DNA of 24,540 nucleotides from a virus (IMGVR_UViG_3300044825_000127:1-24540), one strand, 5' to 3'. Shown: positions 1 to 8,113, numbered from the stretch's first letter. The notes: generated by a model from the letters alone, not told the origin. Numbers and translations: made by a program.

Positions 1-199
1 CGCCAATCATAAACAATTCATCAATAGCGGATAGCGCGCCAATCGCCTGAAATTGCTGCTCAAGAGGTGCCATGATGTTCACAATGTGCGGCTCAAACCC
101 GTGTGCCGCAAACCCGATAGCAATATGGCGGGCAAAGTTTTCTGTGACGCCATACGGATGTGTGTTTGTAAGTATGCAAATCCTGCGATGCGTTTTCAT
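1..199 (-). CDS. Partial gene, N-terminal 66 residues; possible glycosyltransferase
   Basis: The frame opens with ATG at 199 and runs off the left edge, so only the first 66 residues are visible. They begin MKTHRRICILTNTHPYGV, continue with a helix-like stretch (ENFARHIAIGFAAHGFEPHI) and then a second strand. This beta-alpha-beta pattern, with an Asn-Thr-His-Pro-Tyr-Gly loop after strand 1, resembles the N-terminal Rossmann half of GT-B glycosyltransferases, but no catalytic part is present. The start overlaps the stop of the upstream glycosyltransferase as ATGA, and GGGGTG lies just upstream, so translation is probably coupled. The family is inferred from fold pattern and context only; another Rossmann-type enzyme is equally possible. 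Confidence 0.6.
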   Translation of the reverse strand, partial: MKTHRRICILTNTHPYGVTENFARHIAIGFAAHGFEPHIVNIMAPLEQQFQAIGALSAIDELFMIG

Positions 200-846
200 G
201 TTTGCACCCCAAACCATTTTTTGGCGTATTCCGGCCTGTGCTCAACGATCCACGGTGCGGCTGCACCGATCAACGCTTTAGCGTCACGCCCAACCGTCAT
301 GCTTCCTGCGTGATGTACATAAGCGCGTGACACGAAATGCTTGTAACCGTCTGCCGCCATGTCAGCGCACACAACGTCATCACTAAACCAGTTGATCGGC
401 GGAAACGGATGATCCTTGATCGCTTTGGCGTTCACCCAGGTAAAGATCGGGCTGATCACGTCAACGGGTTTGATGGCATCCTCTGAGCGCCAGCGGCACA
501 TCTCAATTGCGTCACCTTCGTTGCGCGGTACTCTGATGTTTTGCGGTGGTCGCACAAAGTCTGAACGCGCTGCGATGAAGCCAATGCGCTTGCACACTTT
601 GCTCAGTGCCGCCACGTCATCAAGCAATAACGACATGGTTTGTGGCGTGATCACAACATCATCGTTAGCAATGATGAACGAATCATCACCTTCTGCAAAC
701 GCTTCAATAGCTGCGTTGTAGTCATCGCCAAAGTTTCCAAGTTTCCCGTCCCATACGCACAACTGCACACCTTTGGCGTAATGAAATACGCTGGACTTCA
801 TGACATGCAACGTTGGGCTTCCTGTGGTTGATATGATTATTTTCAT
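196..846 (-). CDS. GT-A-like glycosyltransferase
   Basis: A 216-residue protein. The start is taken as ATG at 846, which overlaps the previous stop as ATGA; the frame is open ten codons further upstream, but only inside the preceding gene. It begins MKIIISTTGSP, has an acidic NDD motif at residues 61-63 after a hydrophobic strand (SFIIANDD), then a second acidic pair at 156-157 (FSDD) and a His-His near 178-179. A strand ending in a DxD-like acidic cluster, with a downstream acidic/His element, is the usual layout of GT-A (GT2-like) enzymes that bind a metal and nucleotide-sugar. No membrane segment is seen, so it would act in the cytoplasm. It sits directly downstream of the C-methyltransferase and epimerase, which suggests it transfers a modified sugar. 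Donor and acceptor are unknown. Confidence 0.6.
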   Translation of the reverse strand: MKIIISTTGSPTLHVMKSSVFHYAKGVQLCVWDGKLGNFGDDYNAAIEAFAEGDDSFIIANDDVVITPQTMSLLLDDVAALSKVCKRIGFIAARSDFVRPPQNIRVPRNEGDAIEMCRWRSEDAIKPVDVISPIFTWVNAKAIKDHPFPPINWFSDDVVCADMAADGYKHFVSRAYVHHAGSMTVGRDAKALIGAAAPWIVEHRPEYAKKWFGVQT

Positions 847-1061
847 GCGGGCCAATGTCCTACGCGTCTCAAGCACTCGATAGCGCGGCGGCGAACCACG
901 GCATCCTGAAAGCGTCCGTATTGCTCCAAGCCTTTGAGCGTTTCAATGCAATCAGTTAGGTTTTCCATCGCTTCGGAATACTTTGATTCCAACTCGCTAA
1001 TCGCTGACGCTTTGCTGCGCTTCTTTTCTGGTTGTTGCTCATCAACTGAAAACTCATCCAT
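843..1061 (-). CDS. Small coiled-coil-like protein of unknown function
   Basis: A 72-residue protein starting at ATG 1061, overlapping the end of the methyltransferase by 8 bases and ending in an ATGA overlap with the glycosyltransferase. The N-terminus is charged (Glu/Lys/Ser, residues 1-20). The rest is predicted helical with Leu/Ile spaced as in a short coiled coil (residues about 21-47), followed by an Arg-rich helix (VVRRRAIECLRR). I recognise no domain. Its position wedged between two sugar genes suggests an accessory role or a small unrelated phage protein. Confidence 0.6.
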   Translation of the reverse strand: MDEFSVDEQQPEKKRSKASAISELESKYSEAMENLTDCIETLKGLEQYGRFQDAVVRRRAIECLRRVGHWPA

Positions 1062-2259
1062 GGAGTGATTCCTTAAAGGTCATTGGGAAAGGCGTTAAAA
1101 CAGAATCGTAAAGATGTGGATCGCGCAGTGCTTGCAACTTTCGTATCAGTTCTTGCTTAAAGTTCCATGCGCCAAGGATAAAAAGGCACTTTTGCCTGAT
1201 CTCCGATACGGTTTGAAGCGCAACAATTTGCTGCGTGGAGTTCGGAAGGTACTTACCGATCTTCAATGGCGATTCATCCACCACGACATGCGGATCGTCG
1301 TTAATGGCTTGCATCAGCGTGACTGCTTTGGCGGCACAACCAACCATCACCACCACATACCCATCACTTTTGGCTTGCTTGATGACGGATCGCATGGATT
1401 CCACGGCACGGTTTACGCCATTGGCAAATCGTTGGCCGTCCATCCACGTCAGCTGGTGCAACCTTCCCTCGTTCCACTTGCTCGGTGCAAATGGAATCGG
1501 ACTCGGAAACGAGTCGCGCTTACATACTGCTGCAAGCATTGATCCGCCATGCACGTTAACGCGCTGGCGAAAACCTACTCTTAAACCCGCCCTGGTACAC
1601 GCCAAAGTAAACGAGTCAACCGTGAAAAAAGAAACGTGCTCGTGATAAATCGTGTCGAATTCACCATTGGCGAGCATATCCATTTGGCTTACTTGTATGT
1701 ACGCAACGCCATCATCCGTTAAGCAAGCCTCAATGCCTTTGAGAAACGCAATCGGATCGTCGTTATGCGCCAACACGTTCATGGCGATCACAACGTCATA
1801 ACGTTCATTGCCCATGTTCAAAGGCCAATAGGCCGGGATCGTGTAAACGCCTTTTTTGCTTGAAAGTTCAAGCAAATTCTTTGCTGGTTCAATCCCCGTC
1901 ACGGTTGCGCCACGCTTGGCAAGTTTCTGCAGCAACGTTCCATCGTTGCTCGCAATCTCAAGCACGTCAGCGTTCGGGTGATGAAGCGAAACGTTCTCTG
2001 CGAACCATTCAAAGTAATCGTTAAGCGTGTTGCTCGTGCCACTAACGTATAGATAGTGATCGAACAGTTCTTTGGCGTTGTAGCTCACCTTTTGCATAAC
2101 GTGCGTACATTGTGTGCACATCTGCGCAGCAAGCCTTGCGCAGCGCACAAATGTGTTGGGATTGTTCTTTAGCGCGTTGGCGGGTGGTTGCTCGCCAAGA
2201 TCAAAGATCATTTCTGTTTTCCCCTCGCAAAGCAAGCATTGGTTAATTGTTTTGTCCAT
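1054..2259 (-). CDS. SAM-dependent sugar C-methyltransferase (TylC3/NovU type)
   Basis: 401 residues from ATG 2259. This start is preferred to the longer frame (to 2376) because AAGAGAG precedes it and the extension lies inside the epimerase gene. Three parts match the known C-methyltransferase architecture: an N-terminal zinc site (C8xxC11 and C48xxC51), a class I Rossmann domain with motif I at 99-110 (VLEIASNDGTLL), and a C-terminal domain from about residue 300 with a second nucleotide-fold-like strand (VVVMVGCAAKA). The YHEH motif at 205-208, followed by a Phe-Phe-Thr stretch, is the hallmark of NDP-keto-sugar C-methyltransferases such as TylC3, NovU and TcaB9. Length fits the family (about 410). 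Family knowledge implies transfer of a methyl from SAM to a keto-sugar nucleotide carbon. The substrate here is unknown. It overlaps the epimerase by 17 bases. Confidence 0.9.
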   Translation of the reverse strand: MDKTINQCLLCEGKTEMIFDLGEQPPANALKNNPNTFVRCARLAAQMCTQCTHVMQKVSYNAKELFDHYLYVSGTSNTLNDYFEWFAENVSLHHPNADVLEIASNDGTLLQKLAKRGATVTGIEPAKNLLELSSKKGVYTIPAYWPLNMGNERYDVVIAMNVLAHNDDPIAFLKGIEACLTDDGVAYIQVSQMDMLANGEFDTIYHEHVSFFTVDSFTLACTRAGLRVGFRQRVNVHGGSMLAAVCKRDSFPSPIPFAPSKWNEGRLHQLTWMDGQRFANGVNRAVESMRSVIKQAKSDGYVVVMVGCAAKAVTLMQAINDDPHVVVDESPLKIGKYLPNSTQQIVALQTVSEIRQKCLFILGAWNFKQELIRKLQALRDPHLYDSVLTPFPMTFKESLHG

Positions 2260-3037
2260 AAGCTCTCTTGAAGTGTTCGCAGCGTTCTTGTATTGAATAG
2301 AGTTGCGGAATCGTTGGGAGCGCAAACGAATATGTGCCTGTGCTAACACCAAACTCAACCGGGACTTTGTAAACACTTGCCACCTCGTGCGCTAGCTCGC
2401 CAATGCTCATGGTGTAAGACGCCAACGGATAAATGCCTTGCGCGCTGTCATCCTCAATGATTTCCATCACGCGTTCCGCTAAGTCGTCATGGAACAAAAT
2501 ACTTCGCATCGCATCGGGATTAGTAACGTAAACGCGCCCCTCTTCAATCGCTGATCGGTTCATCGCGTTGAAGATCAAATGCCATCGCATCTTTGGCGAC
2601 CATCCGCTTACCGTGCCCATGCGCAAACCAACCACGCGCTTGCCCATGTACTTAGCCACCAAATCGAATGACAACTTGCTGGCGTCATAAGCGTTCTCGC
2701 GCTGTTCGTTAGCCACCAACGAATCACCGTTTGAGAGCAACGATCCTGTGCTGGCGTAAATCAGCCTTGTGTGTGCCGCCATGCGCTCAAGTAGACACAA
2801 TGTGTATACAACGTTCTCCGCTACAGCTCGATGAGGTTGGCGGTTAGCGTCGGCAACATTAGATACGCCAGCAAAGAAAAGGATCTCATCAAACGCACTA
2901 AGTGCAACGTCTGACATGTCTATGAAATCCATGCCCGTTTTTATATCAACAGCCACAAGATTCACGTCATGCGCAATGTTTTTCAGCAATTGGCTGCCAA
3001 CGTAACCCTCAGATCCAATAAGCAAGACGCGCTTCAT
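2243..3037 (-). CDS. Extended SDR NAD-dependent sugar epimerase/dehydratase
   Basis: 264 residues from ATG 3037, which overlaps the preceding stop as ATGA. The N-terminus carries the dinucleotide-binding GxxGxxG loop (G8, G11, G14) after strand MKRVLLIG, with Asp31 at the end of strand 2 as in NAD-binding enzymes. The catalytic set is present: Ser96-Thr97 in IYASTGS and YxxxK at 117-121 (YDASK). A C-terminal substrate domain follows but is short; family members usually reach 300-340 residues. Such enzymes epimerise, dehydrate or reduce nucleotide sugars in the cytoplasm. Its overlap with the C-methyltransferase suggests the two act on one sugar nucleotide. The reaction cannot be chosen from sequence alone. 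Confidence 0.88.
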   Translation of the reverse strand: MKRVLLIGSEGYVGSQLLKNIAHDVNLVAVDIKTGMDFIDMSDVALSAFDEILFFAGVSNVADANRQPHRAVAENVVYTLCLLERMAAHTRLIYASTGSLLSNGDSLVANEQRENAYDASKLSFDLVAKYMGKRVVGLRMGTVSGWSPKMRWHLIFNAMNRSAIEEGRVYVTNPDAMRSILFHDDLAERVMEIIEDDSAQGIYPLASYTMSIGELAHEVASVYKVPVEFGVSTGTYSFALPTIPQLYSIQERCEHFKRAYGQNN

Positions 3038-3225
3038 GAAATATGCCTAATGATCTCTAACGCTTTGCCTCGCACCTCTTCCGTGACTGCGTGTCCAAAC
3101 TCTTCAGGATGCAATAACGAGTGGATAAACCTGCGCGCAACGCGCAACTTGTTGTCGCTTTCCGCGGCAAGGGTGCGCGTGTACTTCAATAACTCTTTTA
3201 GATTTTCAACTTCCTGTGTGCTCAT
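3034..3225 (-). CDS. Small helical protein of unknown function
   Basis: A 63-residue protein from ATG 3225, overlapping the resolvase end by 20 bases and the epimerase start as ATGA. The sequence is almost all amphipathic helix: a Glu/Leu/Lys-rich N-terminal half (VENLKELLKYTRTLAAE) and a second helix (VRGKALEIIRHI), separated by HPEEFGH. No Cys, no membrane segment and no recognised domain. The overlaps on both sides and the GGGG-containing region upstream of the start support it as a real coupled gene. Confidence 0.6.
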   Translation of the reverse strand: MSTQEVENLKELLKYTRTLAAESDNKLRVARRFIHSLLHPEEFGHAVTEEVRGKALEIIRHIS

Positions 3226-3700
3226 TCATAACCCCATAAAGTGCAATCAAACTGGCGTCAGCCCGCCCGTCATCTCTTTTGCGAGAAAAACTTGACGCGT
3301 TATTAGGAAACATTTGTTGCGCCAATGCTCGTGCGCCATCCTTGCCGCCCGTCAACCTAACCTTGCGCTGCCACACGAGCGGCGGCACAAAGTGGTAAGG
3401 AATCTGTAAGGATGCAAGCACGCCCTCAACATTGCCGAGTGAGCGCCCAAACGAAAACATGGAACTTACACCCTGGCCTGGCATGGCGGAAACCTGCTCG
3501 ATATACGCGGTGCATTCGTAGTCAATTAGGTAGGCCGCCAAATGCGTATGCAACTCATGTGGCGACACAAAGTTCTTGACAGCCTTTCCAACGGTGCGCT
3601 GCACAATCGGCATGTCAATCACATCAATGAGTTTCTTGCCTTGAAGTGTTGCAATCGCACCACTTGCACCTGGATCAATACCAATAATTAGTTTGTTCAT
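3206..3700 (-). CDS. RuvC-like Holliday junction resolvase
   Basis: 164 residues from ATG 3700. GGAAAG lies 3 bases upstream, and the longer frame would begin inside the terminator hairpin at 3757-3783. The RNase H-fold catalytic acids are all visible: Asp9 in IGIDPGASGAIA, Glu68 in YIEQV, and Asp143/144 with Asp148 near the C-terminus (RDDGRADA). The motif MPGQGVSSMFSFGRS (73-87) is typical of phage RuvC-like nucleases. It probably cuts branched DNA before packaging or during recombination; RuvC proteins act as dimers. It is the first gene after the terminator that closes the virion gene block, and is followed by the sugar cassette. Confidence 0.88.
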   Translation of the reverse strand: MNKLIIGIDPGASGAIATLQGKKLIDVIDMPIVQRTVGKAVKNFVSPHELHTHLAAYLIDYECTAYIEQVSAMPGQGVSSMFSFGRSLGNVEGVLASLQIPYHFVPPLVWQRKVRLTGGKDGARALAQQMFPNNASSFSRKRDDGRADASLIALYGVMNEHTGS

Positions 3701-3756
3701 AGCTTTCCATTTGGCGGTAAAAAGTTGCAAGTGTCCAACCTTTTCCGACGAACGGC

Positions 3757-3783
3757 AAAAAAAATGCCCGCAAGCGGCGGGCA
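3757..3783 (-). terminator. Intrinsic terminator closing the virion gene block
   Basis: On the minus strand a perfect 7-bp stem, TGCCCGC paired with GCGGGCA, encloses a 5-base loop and is followed directly by eight T residues (complement of 3757-3764). It lies between the stop of the 624-aa protein (3811) and the resolvase start (3700). Bases 3784-3810 hold nothing further that I can see. Confidence 0.85.
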
Positions 3784-3810
3784 AAAACCAACAGGAGGGT
3801 AGTTCCGTGC

Positions 3811-5685
3811 CTATTCTACGCCAGCACCAATGAACGGTGCAAGGCCCATTTCCTTTGCTTTCTTACGCAATTGGTTCGCCACTGGCTTAATGCTCATCGT
3901 GGTAGCTTTTTGCATCATTTGCGCTGCAAGTTTCGGATCAAGCATTGCCTCAACCATCAAGCGCGAAATCTCTTCATCGGGCAAGCGGTATAAGAAATCA
4001 AGCGGACGCGCTAACGTGCGAATGGTTGTGTTATCCGCCATGGCGTCAGAAAAGATTGCGCCAATCAGATTAGCGGTTGAAAAGTTCTTAAACGTATCGC
4101 TTCCGGGACGTTTTGCAACGGCTGATGTGGTTGACGCTGAACGATCAAGATCGCGCATAAGGTCATCGACCTGGCGCGCCTGCGAATCGGAAAGCGTTTT
4201 CCCTAACTCTTCAGCGCGTGATCGCAACTGCTGGCGCAATTTAGCTTGGCTAAATATATCCATGCCCGTTGTAACGTCTGGCGCGGCAAGCGTTGACTTG
4301 GCTTTGATTTCCTGCAATAACGCCATTTGATCAATGGGCTTGCTCATTTTGGCGTACTGAGCAAGGTAATTTCTAAACCCTGGCGTTGCCGTTTCAAGCA
4401 CATTGTCTAGCACATCACGCACGGCGATAAGTTCTTTTGCCGCCAAGCGCAACCCAGGATTGTTGTCCTCAAGTTTTCCACCAATGGCGTCGTTAATGTC
4501 CTTTCGCACGTTGTAAATGCGTTCAGGCGTATTGCCAGCGTTCTCAATACGTCCACGCAACCACCGCATAGCAACTTCAACGGGTTGTCGGTTTCCGGTT
4601 TCACCAGCAAGTACGTTATCAACGGCGTTTGTGATTGGTGTTGTCGCAACCGGGCCAAACTCGTTAAGTGACTTGGCAAATGCTGCCTCGCGCATGGGCG
4701 CGGTAACTGCTGCGCGTTTCGCTTCAGCTGCCTCAATCGCTTGTGGCGTACCACCTGATAGCCGCTCAAGTAAGCGCATCCTTGCGGCGTTGCTTTCGGA
4801 AATGCGCTGACCAATTAGGTTTTGCACATCAAGCGTTTTGGCAAGCGGATTTTGCAACGCCATCAAACCAGGATCCATAGACGATTCGGCAGTCATCGGG
4901 CGCGAACCTGGAACATACTCAGGTGCATTAGCTAACGCGATTTGCGCTTGCTCTGGGTTTGTGGCGGATCTGCGCAATACCTGGCCCGCGATAACCTCTC
5001 TTCCTTCACGCGTAAACGGACTGACAATTTGCTGTGCCCTTTGCCCAACATTACGCGCAACAATTGGCGCGGCACCCGGTGCCATGGAGCCAATAAGTCC
5101 AGCACCTAATTGAGATAAAGGCCCAAGACCTTCCTCACGCGCCGCACCCGCGGCAACCGCACCTGTGCCAGCTGCAATGGCTTGTGTGCGCGGATCTGTT
5201 CCGAGTTGCGTTAACACTTGACGCGCTGTTGGTGAAGTCGCTGCACGCGCACCTAGCTGCGCAGCCTTGGCAACAGTGCCCGTGCCGGAAAGTGCTTGCG
5301 CAACATCTTGTGAAATACGCTCTTGCTCTGTTTCTGGCTTTGGTACGCCAAGCGCATCAAGCAAACCTTGAATGGTTTGCGATGGCGGCGCAGCAATTTG
5401 CCTCCCTGCTGCTTGATTCATAAGCGCAACAAGTGGATCCGCCAACATGGTTGGAAGTGACGCGGCACCTGTTAGCGCGGCACGCGCCGTAAGTCCAAGT
5501 TGTCTGCTTATACCGCCAGCGGATGGCGGTTGCATCTCACGCGCCTGCGTTGCCTGTTGCATCATTTGCTGCACTGGCGAGCGTTGCTCAATTAATCCTT
5601 TGATCGCCTTTTCAATGTCCGCATTGGACATTTCATCAGGAAAATCAACGCTTCCAATGCTTGGAATATCAACCGTCTTTGCCAT
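3811..5685 (-). CDS. Large Ala-rich virion protein, candidate ejection protein
   Basis: 624 residues from ATG 5685. GGAG sits 8 bases upstream, and the longer frame would need a TTG two codons earlier. The N-terminus (VDIPSIGSVDFPDEMSNADIEKAI) is the short motif often found at the head of large phage internal proteins. Residues about 50-220 are Ala/Gly-rich with hydrophobic helices (for example TAGTGAVAAGAA-like stretches) that could interact with membrane. The remainder is long charged helices. I see no enzymatic motif. Its place at the end of the virion block, with two other Ala/Gln-rich proteins just upstream, matches the ejection protein trio of P22-like phages. That role is inferred from composition and order, not from recognised homology. 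Confidence 0.65.
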   Translation of the reverse strand: MAKTVDIPSIGSVDFPDEMSNADIEKAIKGLIEQRSPVQQMMQQATQAREMQPPSAGGISRQLGLTARAALTGAASLPTMLADPLVALMNQAAGRQIAAPPSQTIQGLLDALGVPKPETEQERISQDVAQALSGTGTVAKAAQLGARAATSPTARQVLTQLGTDPRTQAIAAGTGAVAAGAAREEGLGPLSQLGAGLIGSMAPGAAPIVARNVGQRAQQIVSPFTREGREVIAGQVLRRSATNPEQAQIALANAPEYVPGSRPMTAESSMDPGLMALQNPLAKTLDVQNLIGQRISESNAARMRLLERLSGGTPQAIEAAEAKRAAVTAPMREAAFAKSLNEFGPVATTPITNAVDNVLAGETGNRQPVEVAMRWLRGRIENAGNTPERIYNVRKDINDAIGGKLEDNNPGLRLAAKELIAVRDVLDNVLETATPGFRNYLAQYAKMSKPIDQMALLQEIKAKSTLAAPDVTTGMDIFSQAKLRQQLRSRAEELGKTLSDSQARQVDDLMRDLDRSASTTSAVAKRPGSDTFKNFSTANLIGAIFSDAMADNTTIRTLARPLDFLYRLPDEEISRLMVEAMLDPKLAAQMMQKATTMSIKPVANQLRKKAKEMGLAPFIGAGVE

Positions 5686-5687
5686 GA

Positions 5688-7142
5688 TCAATACTCCACT
5701 AATCTGCCATTTTCGTATCGGTAACGTTTTTTACCAGTAGGCGCAGCGGGTGGCGTTTCTTTGACTTGCGCCATAGCTGTACCTGCTGATGTAGTCATAC
5801 CATTAATTGCTGTTTGCCTTGCTCGTGCCTTTTGCGCAATGACTTGTGGCGAGTCACCGATCTGAGGGAAGTATGTCCTGATTTCATCAGTCATTTCTTT
5901 CTCGCCAATTGCTGCGCCTGATTCTTTACGCAGCTTTGCTCGAACCCAATCTTCTTGCGCTTGACGTGCCATTTGTTGCTGAGGGTTCATCAAAGACCTT
6001 TCTGCAACACCACCAACAAACGGAATAACTGACGCTGCCGCGGCAAACGGCCCTGCTTTTTGTTGGCTTTCTGGCACACCGGTAAGTATTTTCTCGGCCT
6101 CTATCATGCGGCTCGCAAAACCGGCTGCGTTTAACTGACCTTCTGTTGGCTTATTACCGCCACCGCGTACAGTTTCACCCGCTGCTGTCGTAACGGGCAT
6201 GGCATAACCGGCACCAGGTACAACAGGCACATATTGCAACCCTTGATCTGTTTCCTTGACGGTGAACGCGCCTCGGTTAAATTCTGCTTGGCGTAAACCA
6301 AGTCCAGCTCGCTCAAGGCCCAATCGTTGCTCATCAAGCCCAACGCGTCGCTCTTCAAACCCAAGTCGTCTGGCTTCAGCTGGCCCAATAGCCTTTGGAA
6401 TTCGATTGGTGATCGTTCCGGTGGCTTTGTTTTTGATGATGATTTCTGCGCCCGTGTCGTACTGCACTTCGTCTGGCGTTGGTTCGACGCCAATAATCTT
6501 AAAGTTTCCTCGCTTGCTTACTGTGTAACTAACCGGGCTTCCATTGATTACGCCAGTGTTGATGGTTGTCCCATATTCCTCTGGCTTAACGTTTTCGCCA
6601 ATGTACTTGACCGCTTCGGCGTATGGCATTTGCGAAGCAATCAATCGTTGTTCTGGCGAAAGGCTTGCGAATGGCGATGACGCTTGAACGGCTTGCTCTT
6701 GCGCTTTTGCAGCAGCTTGCGTTGGCCCGCCGCCTCCGGCCATGGCCGTTTGTCCAGCTTGAAATTGTTGCGCTGCACCAGGTTGCGCGGTTAATGCCTG
6801 GCGTAATGCTTGCTCGCGTTTTTGCTGCTCCATCATTTGCGCAAACTGCGCACCGACAATCTGTTGCTGCAAGGCTTGTTGACGCGCTTGTTGCAAACCT
6901 TCCGCGGCAGTTCCGCCACGAGCAAGCGTTGATCCGATATTGGCAAGCGTCATCCATCGTTGACGCATACGCTCTTCTTCGTCCATGGGTGGCGTTGGCA
7001 AACCAGGGATCATGGTTGCACGATCAAGACCTGTGCCAAAGCGTTGCAAGACATTAGGCGATGCGCCTTGCATGGCGGATTCAGGTGAATTCGGAACCGT
7101 GCTGTATGAAGGCCCGCCAAACAGAAAGTCTAAAAGTGCCAT
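5688..7142 (-). CDS. Gln/Ala-rich virion protein with heptad repeats
   Basis: 484 residues from ATG 7142 with AAGGGG 6 bases upstream; its stop is 2 bases before the next start. After a short hydrophobic N-terminus (MALLDFLFGG) and a Pro-rich stretch, residues about 55-125 are a Gln/Ala/Arg helix. A beta-like segment (190-250) follows. Four 7-residue repeats at 260-287 (LGFEERR, VGLDEQR, LGLERAG, LGLRQAE) then point to a coiled coil. The C-terminus ends in a basic/aromatic tail (KKRYRYENGRLVEY). No known catalytic motif is visible. Between the S74 protein and the large Ala-rich protein, it is most simply a structural or DNA-ejection protein; function unproven. Confidence 0.65.
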   Translation of the reverse strand: MALLDFLFGGPSYSTVPNSPESAMQGASPNVLQRFGTGLDRATMIPGLPTPPMDEEERMRQRWMTLANIGSTLARGGTAAEGLQQARQQALQQQIVGAQFAQMMEQQKREQALRQALTAQPGAAQQFQAGQTAMAGGGGPTQAAAKAQEQAVQASSPFASLSPEQRLIASQMPYAEAVKYIGENVKPEEYGTTINTGVINGSPVSYTVSKRGNFKIIGVEPTPDEVQYDTGAEIIIKNKATGTITNRIPKAIGPAEARRLGFEERRVGLDEQRLGLERAGLGLRQAEFNRGAFTVKETDQGLQYVPVVPGAGYAMPVTTAAGETVRGGGNKPTEGQLNAAGFASRMIEAEKILTGVPESQQKAGPFAAAASVIPFVGGVAERSLMNPQQQMARQAQEDWVRAKLRKESGAAIGEKEMTDEIRTYFPQIGDSPQVIAQKARARQTAINGMTTSAGTAMAQVKETPPAAPTGKKRYRYENGRLVEY

Positions 7143-7144
7143 GT

Positions 7145-8113
7145 TTAACCCCTTGTGCGGCGATCAAGTTCCTTGACAGCCTCAACCAGCAAACCCGTTA
7201 CCTCTGGATAGTTCACCATCTTCATGCCGTTATCCGCTTTGGCTACCGCGTGCGGCATAACGCGCTCAACGTCTTGCGCCATCACGCCACCCGTTGGCAT
7301 ATCCGAACCCTTGTACTCGTATTCGTAACCACTTAGCTCGCCAAGCGATGCAAGTGGTGACTTCATCTTGGCGATGTTTTCCTTCATGCGCTTATCGGAA
7401 AACAGGTAAGCAAGCGCCGCAACATTGCTTAATCCCTGCCCAAACTGTTGAGCGCCGGAAAGGTTTTGCGTGGTTTGTTGCGTACCACCTGATGGCATTT
7501 GCGTAAGACCTTGTTGAAGGATCTGCAACTGCTGCAACGGGTAATTCTGTTGGCGCAAAAAGTCTTGATACGCCAAATCTAAATTAGCCTGGTTCATGGC
7601 TTGTTGCTGTGCACCAATACCTTGTAACCCTGCTGCGGCTTGTTGGCGTAAACCAATGTCTTGCGCACCGAGCGCGGCGGCCTGCCCAAACCCTTGCTGC
7701 GCAAGTTGTGCCGCGGCCTGCGCGCCTGTTTGCAATGCGGCTTGCTGTTGCAACGCTTCCTGCACTGCTTGGCGAGTTCCGCCATACGCGCCAGCCTTTG
7801 CCGCGGCAGCGCGTGACTGTTGCTGTTGCATCAGTCGTTGCGTTTCAATGTTGCCGAGTGTGTTTTGGATAACTTGCTGGTTGTACGGGTTGTAGAAGTT
7901 AGCCATAGATTCGCCAAGACTTAATGGCGATTCTCTGATAGCGGCCATTGCCTCTTGTTGCGGTTGCGTGAACCCCGCAATCCTTGGCCCGCCATAGGCT
8001 TGATAAGGTTGCTGCGCTACCTGTTGCGCAAACGCATAGTTTTGCAGCGCAGCTTGCTTAAACTCTGGATCGGGTGTGTATGTTGACGAACTTCCGCCGC
8101 CGCCTTTGCTCAT
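7145..8113 (-). CDS. Gln/Ala-rich virion protein with C-terminal S74 chaperone domain
   Basis: 322 residues from ATG 8113. AAGGAG lies 8 bases upstream and the start overlaps the previous stop as ATGA, so the longer frame (to 8185) is rejected. Residues 1-10 are Gly/Ser, then about 20-230 is strongly Gln/Ala-rich helix. The last 80 residues are an intramolecular chaperone of the endosialidase/Peptidase_S74 type: SDKRMKENI at 239-247, the GVMAQDVERVMP strand-loop at 276-287, NYPEV at 301-305 and LLVEAVKEL at 308-316. In known members this domain trimerises the upstream part and then cleaves itself off before its conserved Ser; Ser239 is the likely nucleophile. The chaperone is usually on beta-helical fibres, so its attachment to a helical Gln-rich body is unusual. 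Confidence 0.85.
   Translation of the reverse strand: MSKGGGGSSSTYTPDPEFKQAALQNYAFAQQVAQQPYQAYGGPRIAGFTQPQQEAMAAIRESPLSLGESMANFYNPYNQQVIQNTLGNIETQRLMQQQQSRAAAAKAGAYGGTRQAVQEALQQQAALQTGAQAAAQLAQQGFGQAAALGAQDIGLRQQAAAGLQGIGAQQQAMNQANLDLAYQDFLRQQNYPLQQLQILQQGLTQMPSGGTQQTTQNLSGAQQFGQGLSNVAALAYLFSDKRMKENIAKMKSPLASLGELSGYEYEYKGSDMPTGGVMAQDVERVMPHAVAKADNGMKMVNYPEVTGLLVEAVKELDRRTRG

Noticed and set aside
2260-2376. 39-residue N-terminal extension of the C-methyltransferase
   Set aside because: It overlaps the epimerase C-terminus, has no family-like sequence, and a ribosome site precedes the internal ATG at 2259, where the family's own N-terminus begins.
4407-4814. 135-codon minus-strand frame inside the large Ala-rich protein gene
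   Set aside because: Shadow frame: the enclosing gene has a ribosome site and coherent composition, while this one is His/Arg/Leu-rich and has no separate ribosome site.
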